From the NCBI GenBank assembly GCA_903813345.2, contig CAIIXF020000006.1, positions 15,192,348 to 15,256,347 on the forward strand: a stretch of DNA of 64,000 nucleotides, read 5' to 3'. Position numbers and translations under genes: made by a program. Below the pieces are notes generated by a model. That model worked only from the letters and a program-made list of their open reading frames with translations. It was not told the DNA's origin and did no database searches. Numbering within the stretch: the first letter of the stretch is position 1; the number at the start of each line of letters is the position of its first letter. This DNA comes from Owenia fusiformis. Its lineage: Eukaryota > Annelida > Polychaeta > Sabellida > Oweniidae. Positions 1 to 12,542 of this stretch are shown here, one piece after another.

Positions 1-3000
1 TTGAGGAAGGGAATCGTTGTTTACGAAATGCTCTAGTCATCGTTCGGGCCTATTTTCTTTCAAATGTCTGTTGTTCGCAGAGATACGTATACCAAGTGTA
101 TTCGTGCCGTCTAGATATACGGCAACGGTGGCCCGTACGCGAACTTCAAACGCGTATATCTCGATAACTAATGGTCGGATTTCAATTTGGTTCACTGTTT
201 TTTTAATGCTCGGAAAACTGTCTTTCCGACCAGCTAGTTTTCCTCCGATTCTGACTTCTTAAGGAGGCTCGAGAGGCCGAAATAGCGGAAATGCAGATTT
301 CGACCTAGATTTCGACCTTTGACCCAGATAAGGATTTGACCTAATTTCCGAGCAACTACGCCTAGCCCCCTAACAACGTGTACGAGTAGATTTATCCAAA
401 TATCTCTCGTTGATGAGAACGTGTGGTTAGAAGGATTTTTGCTTTTGCACATACAAAAGCAAAAATCATAATAGGATTTGGCCATACGCGTATAGAGGGA
501 AATGGCTCTACGGACGCTCTGAGGGCCTATAATGGTCGATTAAAGGACGGAGAATCTAGGGAGGTAGTTGGGGAGAATGCCTGGCTCGTGCTTCGCGGAT
601 CCGTCGAGGTCAAAAAATAGTCCTTCAAAAAATAGGCCTTCCAGACGTCTATATAGAGCTTTCGACGTAGATTCGAGCAGCGTACGCGTCGTTCTACATT
701 CCGCAATCGTTAGTTTGAGGAAGGGAATCGTTGTTTACGAAATGCTCTAGTCATCGTTCGGGCCTATTTTCTTTCAAATGTCTGTTGTTCGCAGAGATAC
801 GTATACCAAGTGTATTCGTGCCGTCTAGATATACGGCAACGGTGGCCCGTACGCGAACTTCAAACGCGTATATCTCGATAACTAATGGTCGGATTTCAAT
901 TTGGTTCACTGTTTTTTTAATGCTCGGAAAACTGTCTTTCCGACCAGCTAGTTTTCCTCCGATTCTGACTTCTTAAGGAGGCTCGAGAGGCCGAAATAGC
1001 GGAAATGCAGATTTCGACCTAGATTTCGACCTTTGACCCAGATAAGGATTTGACCTAATTTCCGAGCAACTACGCCTAGCCCCCTAACAACGTGTACGAG
1101 TAGATTTATCCAAATATCTCTCGTTGATGAGAACGTGTGGTTAGAAGGATTTTTGCTTTTGCACATACAAAAGCAAAAATCATAATAGGATTTGGCCATA
1201 CGCGTATAGAGGGAAATGGCTCTACGGACGCTCTGAGGGCCTATAATGGTCGATTAAAGGACGGAGAATCTAGGGAGGTAGTTGGGGAGAATGCCTGGCT
1301 CGTGCTTCGCGGATCCGTCGAGGTCAAAAAATAGTCCTTCAAAAAATAGGCCTTCCAGACGTCTATATAGAGCTTTCGACGTAGATTCGAGCAGCGTACG
1401 CGTCGTTCTACATTCCGCAATCGTTAGTTTGAGGAAGGGAATCGTTGTTTACGAAATGCTCTAGTCATCGTTCGGGCCTATTTTCTTTCAAATGTCTGTT
1501 GTTCGCAGAGATACGTATACCAAGTGTATTCGTGCCGTCTAGATATACGGCAACGGTGGCCCGTACGCGAACTTCAAACGCGTATATCTCGATAACTAAT
1601 GGTCGGATTTCAATTTGGTTCACTGTTTTTTTAATGCTCGGAAAACTGTCTTTCCGACCAGCTAGTTTTCCTCCGATTCTGACTTCTTAAGGAGGCTCGA
1701 GAGGCCGAAATAGCGGAAATGCAGATTTCGACCTAGATTTCGACCTTTGACCCAGATAAGGATTTGACCTAATTTCCGAGCAACTACGCCTAGCCCCCTA
1801 ACAACGTGTACGAGTAGATTTATCCAAATATCTCTCGTTGATGAGAACGTGTGGTTAGAAGGATTTTTGCTTTTGCACATACAAAAGCAAAAATCATAAT
1901 AGGATTTGGCCATACGCGTATAGAGGGAAATGGCTCTACGGACGCTCTGAGGGCCTATAATGGTCGATTAAAGGACGGAGAATCTAGGGAGGTAGTTGGG
2001 GAGAATGCCTGGCTCGTGCTTCGCGGATCCGTCGAGGTCAAAAAATAGTCCTTCAAAAAATAGGCCTTCCAGACGTCTATATAGAGCTTTCGACGTAGAT
2101 TCGAGCAGCGTACGCGTCGTTCTACATTCCGCAATCGTTAGTTTGAGGAAGGGAATCGTTGTTTACGAAATGCTCTAGTCATCGTTCGGGCCTATTTTCT
2201 TTCAAATGTCTGTTGTTCGCAGAGATACGTATACCAAGTGTATTCGTGCCGTCTAGATATACGGCAACGGTGGCCCGTACGCGAACTTCAAACGCGTATA
2301 TCTCGATAACTAATGGTCGGATTTCAATTTGGTTCACTGTTTTTTTAATGCTCGGAAAACTGTCTTTCCGACCAGCTAGTTTTCCTCCGATTCTGACTTC
2401 TTAAGGAGGCTCGAGAGGCCGAAATAGCGGAAATGCAGATTTCGACCTAGATTTCGACCTTTGACCCAGATAAGGATTTGACCTAATTTCCGAGCAACTA
2501 CGCCTAGCCCCCTAACAACGTGTACGAGTAGATTTATCCAAATATCTCTCGTTGATGAGAACGTGTGGTTAGAAGGATTTTTGCTTTTGCACATACAAAA
2601 GCAAAAATCATAATAGGATTTGGCCATACGCGTATAGAGGGAAATGGCTCTACGGACGCTCTGAGGGCCTATAATGGTCGATTAAAGGACGGAGAATCTA
2701 GGGAGGTAGTTGGGGAGAATGCCTGGCTCGTGCTTCGCGGATCCGTCGAGGTCAAAAAATAGTCCTTCAAAAAATAGGCCTTCCAGACGTCTATATAGAG
2801 CTTTCGACGTAGATTCGAGCAGCGTACGCGTCGTTCTACATTCCGCAATCGTTAGTTTGAGGAAGGGAATCGTTGTTTACGAAATGCTCTAGTCATCGTT
2901 CGGGCCTATTTTCTTTCAAATGTCTGTTGTTCGCAGAGATACGTATACCAAGTGTATTCGTGCCGTCTAGATATACGGCAACGGTGGCCCGTACGCGAAC

Positions 3001-6000
3001 TTCAAACGCGTATATCTCGATAACTAATGGTCGGATTTCAATTTGGTTCACTGTTTTTTTAATGCTCGGAAAACTGTCTTTCCGACCAGCTAGTTTTCCT
3101 CCGATTCTGACTTCTTAAGGAGGCTCGAGAGGCCGAAATAGCGGAAATGCAGATTTCGACCTAGATTTCGACCTTTGACCCAGATAAGGATTTGACCTAA
3201 TTTCCGAGCAACTACGCCTAGCCCCCTAACAACGTGTACGAGTAGATTTATCCAAATATCTCTCGTTGATGAGAACGTGTGGTTAGAAGGATTTTTGCTT
3301 TTGCACATACAAAAGCAAAAATCATAATAGGATTTGGCCATACGCGTATAGAGGGAAATGGCTCTACGGACGCTCTGAGGGCCTATAATGGTCGATTAAA
3401 GGACGGAGAATCTAGGGAGGTAGTTGGGGAGAATGCCTGGCTCGTGCTTCGCGGATCCGTCGAGGTCAAAAAATAGTCCTTCAAAAAATAGGCCTTCCAG
3501 ACGTCTATATAGAGCTTTCGACGTAGATTCGAGCAGCGTACGCGTCGTTCTACATTCCGCAATCGTTAGTTTGAGGAAGGGAATCGTTGTTTACGAAATG
3601 CTCTAGTCATCGTTCGGGCCTATTTTCTTTCAAATGTCTGTTGTTCGCAGAGATACGTATACCAAGTGTATTCGTGCCGTCTAGATATACGGCAACGGTG
3701 GCCCGTACGCGAACTTCAAACGCGTATATCTCGATAACTAATGGTCGGATTTCAATTTGGTTCACTGTTTTTTTAATGCTCGGAAAACTGTCTTTCCGAC
3801 CAGCTAGTTTTCCTCCGATTCTGACTTCTTAAGGAGGCTCGAGAGGCCGAAATAGCGGAAATGCAGATTTCGACCTAGATTTCGACCTTTGACCCAGATA
3901 AGGATTTGACCTAATTTCCGAGCAACTACGCCTAGCCCCCTAACAACGTGTACGAGTAGATTTATCCAAATATCTCTCGTTGATGAGAACGTGTGGTTAG
4001 AAGGATTTTTGCTTTTGCACATACAAAAGCAAAAATCATAATAGGATTTGGCCATACGCGTATAGAGGGAAATGGCTCTACGGACGCTCTGAGGGCCTAT
4101 AATGGTCGATTAAAGGACGGAGAATCTAGGGAGGTAGTTGGGGAGAATGCCTGGCTCGTGCTTCGCGGATCCGTCGAGGTCAAAAAATAGTCCTTCAAAA
4201 AATAGGCCTTCCAGACGTCTATATAGAGCTTTCGACGTAGATTCGAGCAGCGTACGCGTCGTTCTACATTCCGCAATCGTTAGTTTGAGGAAGGGAATCG
4301 TTGTTTACGAAATGCTCTAGTCATCGTTCGGGCCTATTTTCTTTCAAATGTCTGTTGTTCGCAGAGATACGTATACCAAGTGTATTCGTGCCGTCTAGAT
4401 ATACGGCAACGGTGGCCCGTACGCGAACTTCAAACGCGTATATCTCGATAACTAATGGTCGGATTTCAATTTGGTTCACTGTTTTTTTAATGCTCGGAAA
4501 ACTGTCTTTCCGACCAGCTAGTTTTCCTCCGATTCTGACTTCTTAAGGAGGCTCGAGAGGCCGAAATAGCGGAAATGCAGATTTCGACCTAGATTTCGAC
4601 CTTTGACCCAGATAAGGATTTGACCTAATTTCCGAGCAACTACGCCTAGCCCCCTAACAACGTGTACGAGTAGATTTATCCAAATATCTCTCGTTGATGA
4701 GAACGTGTGGTTAGAAGGATTTTTGCTTTTGCACATACAAAAGCAAAAATCATAATAGGATTTGGCCATACGCGTATAGAGGGAAATGGCTCTACGGACG
4801 CTCTGAGGGCCTATAATGGTCGATTAAAGGACGGAGAATCTAGGGAGGTAGTTGGGGAGAATGCCTGGCTCGTGCTTCGCGGATCCGTCGAGGTCAAAAA
4901 ATAGTCCTTCAAAAAATAGGCCTTCCAGACGTCTATATAGAGCTTTCGACGTAGATTCGAGCAGCGTACGCGTCGTTCTACATTCCGCAATCGTTAGTTT
5001 GAGGAAGGGAATCGTTGTTTACGAAATGCTCTAGTCATCGTTCGGGCCTATTTTCTTTCAAATGTCTGTTGTTCGCAGAGATACGTATACCAAGTGTATT
5101 CGTGCCGTCTAGATATACGGCAACGGTGGCCCGTACGCGAACTTCAAACGCGTATATCTCGATAACTAATGGTCGGATTTCAATTTGGTTCACTGTTTTT
5201 TTAATGCTCGGAAAACTGTCTTTCCGACCAGCTAGTTTTCCTCCGATTCTGACTTCTTAAGGAGGCTCGAGAGGCCGAAATAGCGGAAATGCAGATTTCG
5301 ACCTAGATTTCGACCTTTGACCCAGATAAGGATTTGACCTAATTTCCGAGCAACTACGCCTAGCCCCCTAACAACGTGTACGAGTAGATTTATCCAAATA
5401 TCTCTCGTTGATGAGAACGTGTGGTTAGAAGGATTTTTGCTTTTGCACATACAAAAGCAAAAATCATAATAGGATTTGGCCATACGCGTATAGAGGGAAA
5501 TGGCTCTACGGACGCTCTGAGGGCCTATAATGGTCGATTAAAGGACGGAGAATCTAGGGAGGTAGTTGGGGAGAATGCCTGGCTCGTGCTTCGCGGATCC
5601 GTCGAGGTCAAAAAATAGTCCTTCAAAAAATAGGCCTTCCAGACGTCTATATAGAGCTTTCGACGTAGATTCGAGCAGCGTACGCGTCGTTCTACATTCC
5701 GCAATCGTTAGTTTGAGGAAGGGAATCGTTGTTTACGAAATGCTCTAGTCATCGTTCGGGCCTATTTTCTTTCAAATGTCTGTTGTTCGCAGAGATACGT
5801 ATACCAAGTGTATTCGTGCCGTCTAGATATACGGCAACGGTGGCCCGTACGCGAACTTCAAACGCGTATATCTCGATAACTAATGGTCGGATTTCAATTT
5901 GGTTCACTGTTTTTTTAATGCTCGGAAAACTGTCTTTCCGACCAGCTAGTTTTCCTCCGATTCTGACTTCTTAAGGAGGCTCGAGAGGCCGAAATAGCGG

Positions 6001-6893
6001 AAATGCAGATTTCGACCTAGATTTCGACCTTTGACCCAGATAAGGATTTGACCTAATTTCCGAGCAACTACGCCTAGCCCCCTAACAACGTGTACGAGTA
6101 GATTTATCCAAATATCTCTCGTTGATGAGAACGTGTGGTTAGAAGGATTTTTGCTTTTGCACATACAAAAGCAAAAATCATAATAGGATTTGGCCATACG
6201 CGTATAGAGGGAAATGGCTCTACGGACGCTCTGAGGGCCTATAATGGTCGATTAAAGGACGGAGAATCTAGGGAGGTAGTTGGGGAGAATGCCTGGCTCG
6301 TGCTTCGCGGATCCGTCGAGGTCAAAAAATAGTCCTTCAAAAAATAGGCCTTCCAGACGTCTATATAGAGCTTTCGACGTAGATTCGAGCAGCGTACGCG
6401 TCGTTCTACATTCCGCAATCGTTAGTTTGAGGAAGGGAATCGTTGTTTACGAAATGCTCTAGTCATCGTTCGGGCCTATTTTCTTTCAAATGTCTGTTGT
6501 TCGCAGAGATACGTATACCAAGTGTATTCGTGCCGTCTAGATATACGGCAACGGTGGCCCGTACGCGAACTTCAAACGCGTATATCTCGATAACTAATGG
6601 TCGGATTTCAATTTGGTTCACTGTTTTTTTAATGCTCGGAAAACTGTCTTTCCGACCAGCTAGTTTTCCTCCGATTCTGACTTCTTAAGGAGGCTCGAGA
6701 GGCCGAAATAGCGGAAATGCAGATTTCGACCTAGATTTCGACCTTTGACCCAGATAAGGATTTGACCTAATTTCCGAGCAACTACGCCTAGCCCCCTAAC
6801 AACGTGTACGAGTAGATTTATCCAAATATCTCTCGTTGATGAGAACGTGTGGTTAGAAGGATTTTTGCTTTTGCACATACAAAAGCAAAAATC
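1..6893. repeat. 714-bp satellite array, about 9.65 copies
   Basis: Head-to-tail copies with a period of 714 bases (landmarks at 17, 731, 1445 and on to 6443) that look identical by eye. The array already runs at base 1, so its left end is outside the window. The unit is richer in G+C and CpG than flanking DNA. It contains short reading frames of 60-83 codons on both strands that repeat with each copy; they have no recognisable domain, overlap each other and are treated as chance frames. Each unit holds a perfect hairpin (434-467 in the first copy). The identity implies recent homogenisation or amplification. Confidence 0.97.
6860..6893. repeat. Hairpin at the right edge of the satellite
   Basis: Perfect inverted repeat with 14-base arms (6860-6873 and 6880-6893) and a 6-base loop. 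It is present in every 714-bp unit, but here homology to the unit stops at, or one base after, the end of the second arm. A ten-base-arm palindrome (6904-6913 with 6916-6925) follows almost at once. Confidence 0.9.
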
Positions 6894-6925
6894 ACTAGAC
6901 ATGTAAATTGAACAAGTTCAATTTA

Positions 6926-9310
6926 AGACTCCAGATTTAATTCTTTTTTTAAGCTGAGTCATCCAGAATACTTGTAAGCTGAGTCATCCAGAATAAGCTG
7001 ATCGAGTCAGCTAGAATTTAGACATTTAGACAACTCTCCATTTTTTATCTTCGACTCCATTGGCTTAACATGGGGATATCATCATATCGACTTTTCGAGA
7101 CTTCAAACCGCTATAACTATCTAACCAGAAGTTAGATTGTATTTTGGTTTAAAGATTCGGACTCCTGAGAAAATTCTACCCTTAATTCATAACTCATACA
7201 TTAAATTTGGAGATTTTTTTATTTTGACCTACTTTTTGGACACCATATCTCAAAAGTGGGTCAAAATACTTTCTGACGGCAAAAGGCTATCACTATAAGC
7301 ACACTCTTTGCTACCTGTATACAAAATTTCGAAGCAAATCATTAAAGTGTAATGTCAGAATCGCAAAAATAAGGAAAATTATGAATTTGCCCTAGATTTT
7401 GACCTTGGCATTTTGGTGTCCAAATTTTAAAGCTAGATAGCCTTCGAGGTCCCCTTCTTTTAAAGGCTTTCAGAATGTTAAGCTGTACTCAGTCTATATC
7501 TGGTATTTTAGACTTCAAAAAAATCTTTTTCCCTATTGACATAACATGGGGCACCAAATTTAGCAATTTTTGAGCTTTCAAACGCTATAACTTTCAAACA
7601 GAAAATCGGATCGAAATTTGGTTTGCAGATTCAGATTCCTCAGAAAATTCTATCCTTATTTCATAACTCATATGCTAAATTCGGAGAACTTTTATTTTGA
7701 CCTACTTTTCGGACACCATATCTCAAAAGTGGGTCAAAATACTCTCTGACGGCAAAAGGCTAACACTATTAGCACACTCTTTGCTACCTGTATACAAAAT
7801 TTTGAAGCAAATCCTAAAAGTGTAGTGCCAGAATCGCAAAAATAAGGAAAAACTATGAATTTGACCTAGATTTTGACCTAGGCATTTTGGTGTCCAAATA
7901 TTGAAACTAGGTAGCTTTTGAGGTCCCCTTCTTTTATAGGAATTCATTATCTTAAGCTGTACTCAATCTATATCTCGTATTTTACACTTCAAAAAAATCT
8001 TTTTTCCTTGACTTTCTATCAGGATAACATCAGATCGATTTTTCTCGAAATTTCAAAACGCCATAACTTTCAAACCGGAAGTCGGATCGAAATTTGATTT
8101 AAAGATTCGGATTCCTGACAAAATTCTACCCCTTATTCATAACTCATACGTTAAATTTGGCGAATTTTTATTTTGACCTACTTTTAGGACACGCCATAAC
8201 TTTGGAACTGGAAGTCGGATCAACATTTGGTTTGCAGATTCGGATTCCTGAGAAAATTCTACTCTTAATTCATAACTCATACGTAAAATTTGGAGAATTT
8301 TTTATTTTGACCTACTTTTCGGACACCATATCTCAAAAGTGGGTCAAAATACTCTCTGACGGCAAAAGGCTAACACTATAAGCTCACTCTTTGCTACCTG
8401 TATACAAAATTTCGAAGCAAATCCTAAAAGTGTAGTGCCAGAATCGCAAAAATAAGGAAAAACTATGTATTTGACCTAGATTTTGACCTAGGGATTTTGG
8501 TGTCCAAATTTTAAAGCTAGTTAGCCTTCGAGGTCCCCTTCTTTTATAGACTTTCAGAATCTTAAGCTGTACTCAGTCTTTATCTGGTATTTTACACTTC
8601 AAAAAAATCTTTTTTCTCATTGACATAACATGGGGCACCAAAATTAGCGATTTTTGAGCTTTCAAAACGCCATAACTTCCCAACGAAAAGTCGGATTGAA
8701 ATTTGGTTTGCAGATTCGGATTCCTGAGAAAATTCTACCCTTAATTCATAACTCATAAGTTAAATTATGAGAAATTTTTATTTTGACCTACTTTACGGAC
8801 ACCATATCTCAAAAGTGGGTCAAAATACTTTCTGACGGCAAAAGGCTCTCACTATTAGCACACTCTTTGCTACCTGTATACAAAATTTTGAAGCAAATCC
8901 TAAAAGTGTAGTGCCAGAATCGCAAAAATAAGGAAAAACTATGAATTTGACCTAGATTTTGACCTAGGCATTCTGGTGTCCAAATTTCGAAGCTATGTAG
9001 CTTTTGAGGTCCCCTTCTTTTATAGGCATTGAATATGTTAAACTGAACTCAGTCTATATCTTGTATTTTACACTTCGAAAAAGCCTTTTTTCCCATTGAC
9101 TTAACATGGGCACCAAATTTAGCGATTTTTGAGATTTCAAAACGCTATAACTTCCGAACCGGAAGTCGGATCAAAATTTTGTTTGCAGATTCGGATTCCT
9201 GAGATAATTCTACACTAATTTGATAATTCACACGTTGAATTTGGAGAATTTTTTATGTTCTGACCTACTTTTCGGACGCCATATCTCAAAATCGGTAAGA
9301 GTAATCAAAA
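6926..9310. repeat. Degenerate ~475-bp tandem repeat region
   Basis: Five diverged units anchored by a motif containing GGACACCATATCTC at about 7238, 7711, 8321, 8797 and, as GGACGCC, 9274. Spacings are about 473, 610, 476 and 477; the long interval holds an extra partial unit near 8050-8190. The left edge starts with AGACTCCAGAT (6926-6936), which recurs in inverted form at the right side (9608-9685), so the region may be one element with short inverted ends. A 20-base direct repeat lies at about 6951-6996. No gene is visible. Confidence 0.85.
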
Positions 9311-9420
9311 AACGGTTTGCCTTACGGAATTAGCTTTTTTTCTAAGGAACATGATGAAAAAAACCCGGAGCGAAAATACCAAAGGACGACTGAGAAAACT
9401 TGTGAAATAGCAAAAAGAGA

Positions 9421-9550
9421 CGATTTGACCTAGTTCTTGACCTTTGACCTAGATAAACATTTGACCTAATTTCCCAGAAACTAGAACTCATTACCTAGTT
9501 GACTATGTTAGCAGATTTTAGGAAGTCCCTCTAGTTGCTGAGAAAACGCG
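9421..9550. repeat. Segment related to the 714-bp satellite
   Basis: About 130 bases resembling the middle of the 714-bp unit (about 1010-1135): the same succession of TTGACCT/TTCGACCT motifs, then a TTTGACCTAATTTC block, then a GCTGAGAAAACG-like end. It is diverged and more AT-rich, which suggests an older relative of the homogenised satellite. Confidence 0.6.
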
Positions 9551-9561
9551 GAAAGAAAGAA

Positions 9562-9590
9562 AAATAATAATAATAATAATAATAATAAGA
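9562..9590. repeat. (AAT)n microsatellite
   Basis: Seven to eight consecutive AAT triplets between the repeat region and the paired hairpins. Confidence 0.9.
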
Positions 9591-9607
9591 AAACTGGCAA
9601 AAGCAAT

Positions 9608-9685
9608 AGACTCCAGATGAAATCTGGAGTCTAATAAGAAGAATACTGGCAAAAACAATAGACTCCAGATTGACATCTGGAGTCT
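9608..9685. repeat. Two tandem hairpins of AGACTCCAGAT
   Basis: Two perfect 11-base-arm hairpins: 9608-9618 with 9622-9632 (3-base loop) and 9660-9670 with 9675-9685 (4-base loop). They lie in a direct repeat of about 52 bases that also includes an ACTGGCAAAARCAATAG-type spacer. The same 11-mer stands at 6926. Confidence 0.9.
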
Positions 9686-9930
9686 AATAAATTAAGTGAT
9701 CTTTGGCAAAATTGTCTCTTATTCAAATGAATAAATCAGCATTGTACATTTTGAACTTTTCAGATATCATGATTTTAGATTAATTTCACAATTCATTTAA
9801 TTCTTGTTTTAATATTAGAAAATCAAGGTGAGATCTGATTTCACTTAGCATCATTATGGGCACATATAAAAATGTCTACCCTAAATACTTTTAAAATATG
9901 AACAAAAAAGATGAAATTCAAAGGAATTGA

Positions 9931-10075
9931 CAGTAAAACCTGTTGTAGTGAACGCCTCTACTCTAGTCAACATCTGTCCCTAGTGAACACTGTTGACTTC
10001 TGTTAAAATCCCTATGTTGTGAACACCTATATACAGTGAACACTCAGGACTCAAAAGGTGTTCACTATACACATT
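9931..10075. mobile_element. Probable pogo/Tigger-like MITE
   Basis: Begins with a CAGTAAAACC-type terminus followed by TGTAGTGAACGCC. It contains several GTGAACAC copies and ends with the inverse GGTGTTCACTATAC. Known pogo-like elements have similar termini. No transposase frame is present. Limits are approximate. Confidence 0.4.
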
Positions 10076-10192
10076 TTTATAATAATCTTTTTTCTAGGTT
10101 TTAGTGTACCTGTTATATTTAAAAATGTGTTTCATGATTGTAAATCATGAATTCATCTACTCAATATTAATCAATCAGTTTTATATTTCCAG

Positions 10193-10662
10193 AACTTCAT
10201 AGCAAACATAAAAGGGACACCACAGAACTTCAAACAAAATCCAGACAAAAACGCGAAGCATTTATACCTGCTGGGCTCGTCGCTGGAGTTATTAAAATGT
10301 GTGATCGTCATTCATTTTGGTGCAATCACCACATCTTTAGAATCACTGATGAAATCACAGATAGAACTGTTCAAATCTCAACCGGAACTACTTCTTCACA
10401 TGCGAGAGAAATCCGTAGTACAGACATTATCAACAGAAATGATCCAATTAATACTCATGCTGACAATATTGCTTCTGCAGACATTGTAAAATCAAGACGA
10501 CGGAGATTCGTTGTTCACGGTATGGTTATGGGAATCATTCGTATGTGTAGAAGGCACCCCCAGAGATGTAGTCGAAAGAGAATTGAGATTCTTGACACTT
10601 TTACTGGGCGAAGAACTGAGGTTCGATCGTCGCATGGGCGGACGACTGCATCTGAATATTGA
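10193..10662 (+). CDS. 3' exon of a secreted-peptide-like precursor with two CX6C modules (partial)
   Basis: An acceptor (TATATTTCCAG) ends at 10192. The open frame then enters with two bases of a split codon and runs 155 codons to TGA at 10660-10662. The protein has two matching modules. Module 1 follows KSRQKR and reads F-I-P-A-G-L-V-A-G-V-I-K-M-C-x-R-H-x3-C; module 2 follows KSRRRR and reads F-V-V-H-G-M-V-M-G-I-I-R-M-C-x-R-H-x3-C. Both continue with an I-x-D-x2-T-x-R segment. About 13 of 36 aligned residues are identical, with many conservative changes, while the DNA is clearly diverged; this argues for selection on this frame. Basic cleavage-type sites and paired cysteines fit a prohormone, but no signal peptide is visible; upstream exons must lie beyond the satellite or outside the window. 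The family is not recognised. A Leu-rich frame over the same bases (10193-10489) is the main alternative. Confidence 0.55.
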
Positions 10663-12542
10663 AACAAAAATGTTGTAATACATGCATGGTGCAGCTAATA
10701 ATGGTTTACAGTAAAACCATCTTTGGGAATGACCTTTACAAATTTTCCCATAGTGATATAATAGTGAGCTAAAGAACTGCCAAATACTCATGATGGAAGA
10801 TTTAGATCCAATGTGAGTCTTGACTGTGGGCCAAAAACTGAATGCTTCTTTAGACAAAATAGTTTTAGTTTTCTGTATGTTTCAGAAAATTCTTTTGATA
10901 TCCTATATAAGAAGTAAATGTGTTAACACCCTGTGATAGATTTGCCAAGAATTTCAGTATTTCTATTCAAAAATCTAGCATCAGATCTGAGTGCATTTTT
11001 TTTGTTATTATTTGTAGTTAGGCCAACTTCAGTACAGGTGACATTAAGATATAGTACTTGACAACATAAGTTGAGCAAGCAGCCTCTTATGAACTTTCAA
11101 TAGTGATATTGCCAAATATATTTTTGAGTTGAAAGTTACTGTAACTGTACATCATACTACTCACATACTGCTCAGATTTTCTTAATGCATTTATTACATT
11201 TGCATTTCTATGATTGCATTCTATCTCAATACTAAGATTTGACATAAGTACCTCACTCTATTCACCATAATAGACTTTTGTAACCACTAAGTAGAATAAC
11301 ATGATCTTAAAGAGTAATATAGTTTTGTACCAAATCCCCAAGAAGGGAATAGGAATTGAACAAGGTCACTGAAATCATTTTATTTATTCTACTGAAAAGC
11401 TATTATTTTAAGCATTATTCTGTAGGTTGTAATTTTCGATGACAGATCTCTAAATGTATATATTCTATACTGAATGTTGAAAAGTACATTGCTGAGGAAG
11501 CAAATAGTCTTGCTTCAGATATTAAGCTGACTGATAGAAGGGCATTTTGTGATATATTTTAAACCTAAATGTTTTGAACATTTATACATGTACTCCTACA
11601 TTATGTTAAGTTATTAGTTAAGAGCCTTATCGTATACTTATTGCATTTAATTTGTCTTGTGTATGATGATTACAAGCGCTAGAGAGGATTATAAAATGTC
11701 GCAAATTATTTGCATGTTTTTGAGGGAAAATCTGTACCTTCGTTGACCTGAGCTTATAAAATATGAAAAAAAACAGTTTCTAATTTCCTTCTTATTGCTT
11801 GTAAAAATATGATGTGCAGAGACTGTATGTTTTCGGGCTTATATGTAGACTTGCATCAAGTTGTTTCAGAGTAACTCATTGCCCATTTTCTTGAATAGCT
11901 TCAGAATGTTGTGTAATCTAAATGTAATATGTTAAAGCCTGGCTTGTGCATTCTGAATTAGACTAGCCATTAATCCATTTTGTTTACATATATTATAAAA
12001 CCCTGTTAAAATAGGAATGGCACTACATGGCAAGTCTAAAATTTTCCGAATATGCATAACAATTTTTATTTAAAACTTATCTGTAGCAATACTTGCTAGA
12101 ATAGTCATGTATTTGAAATGTGTTCACCATTAAAAATTGATGTTCATATATTTTACATATATTGAAATACAGTTACAATTTTTTGAAGAAAATTACTACA
12201 ACTTTTCTGTGACTATATATATATTTTATTTTTAAGTTCATTTATTCATTCTTCATACAAAACACAGCAAATTCTAAAAGAAAAGCTTTACAAGGCAAAA
12301 GGACCTTCTGATATGCCTAAAATGAGAATTGTTGAATGAAGTTGATTTGATTCAATTATTCAACACCACTGGATTTCCAGATAGACATGATAGATAGATA
12401 AATCGTTGCAGTCTCAAAAACTTTGTCATTTAAACAAAAATCTTTTGCATCCCTTAAATCATCTTTGTTTATGTCATTTGAAGGTTTGGCACATATTGTT
12501 AATTGTTTGTTCTAGAGTTTGACCATTATTTGTTCATCTTCA
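10663..12542. other. AT-rich stretch without genes
   Basis: Follows the stop codon of the 10193-10662 exon and could hold its 3' untranslated region. No long frame, splice-consistent exon or repeat family was seen on either strand. Confidence 0.5.

Noticed and set aside
17-6902. Repeated 60-83-codon frames in the satellite
   Set aside because: They overlap on both strands, recur only because the unit recurs, and show no domain or start context.
10193-10489. Leu-rich frame over the peptide-precursor exon
   Set aside because: The overlapping frame shows an internal protein duplication with conserved Cys and basic sites, which is much stronger evidence; the Leu-rich frame shows none.
10492-10857. 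121-codon minus-strand frame
   Set aside because: Antisense shadow of the peptide exon and its 3' flank, without splice signals or motifs.
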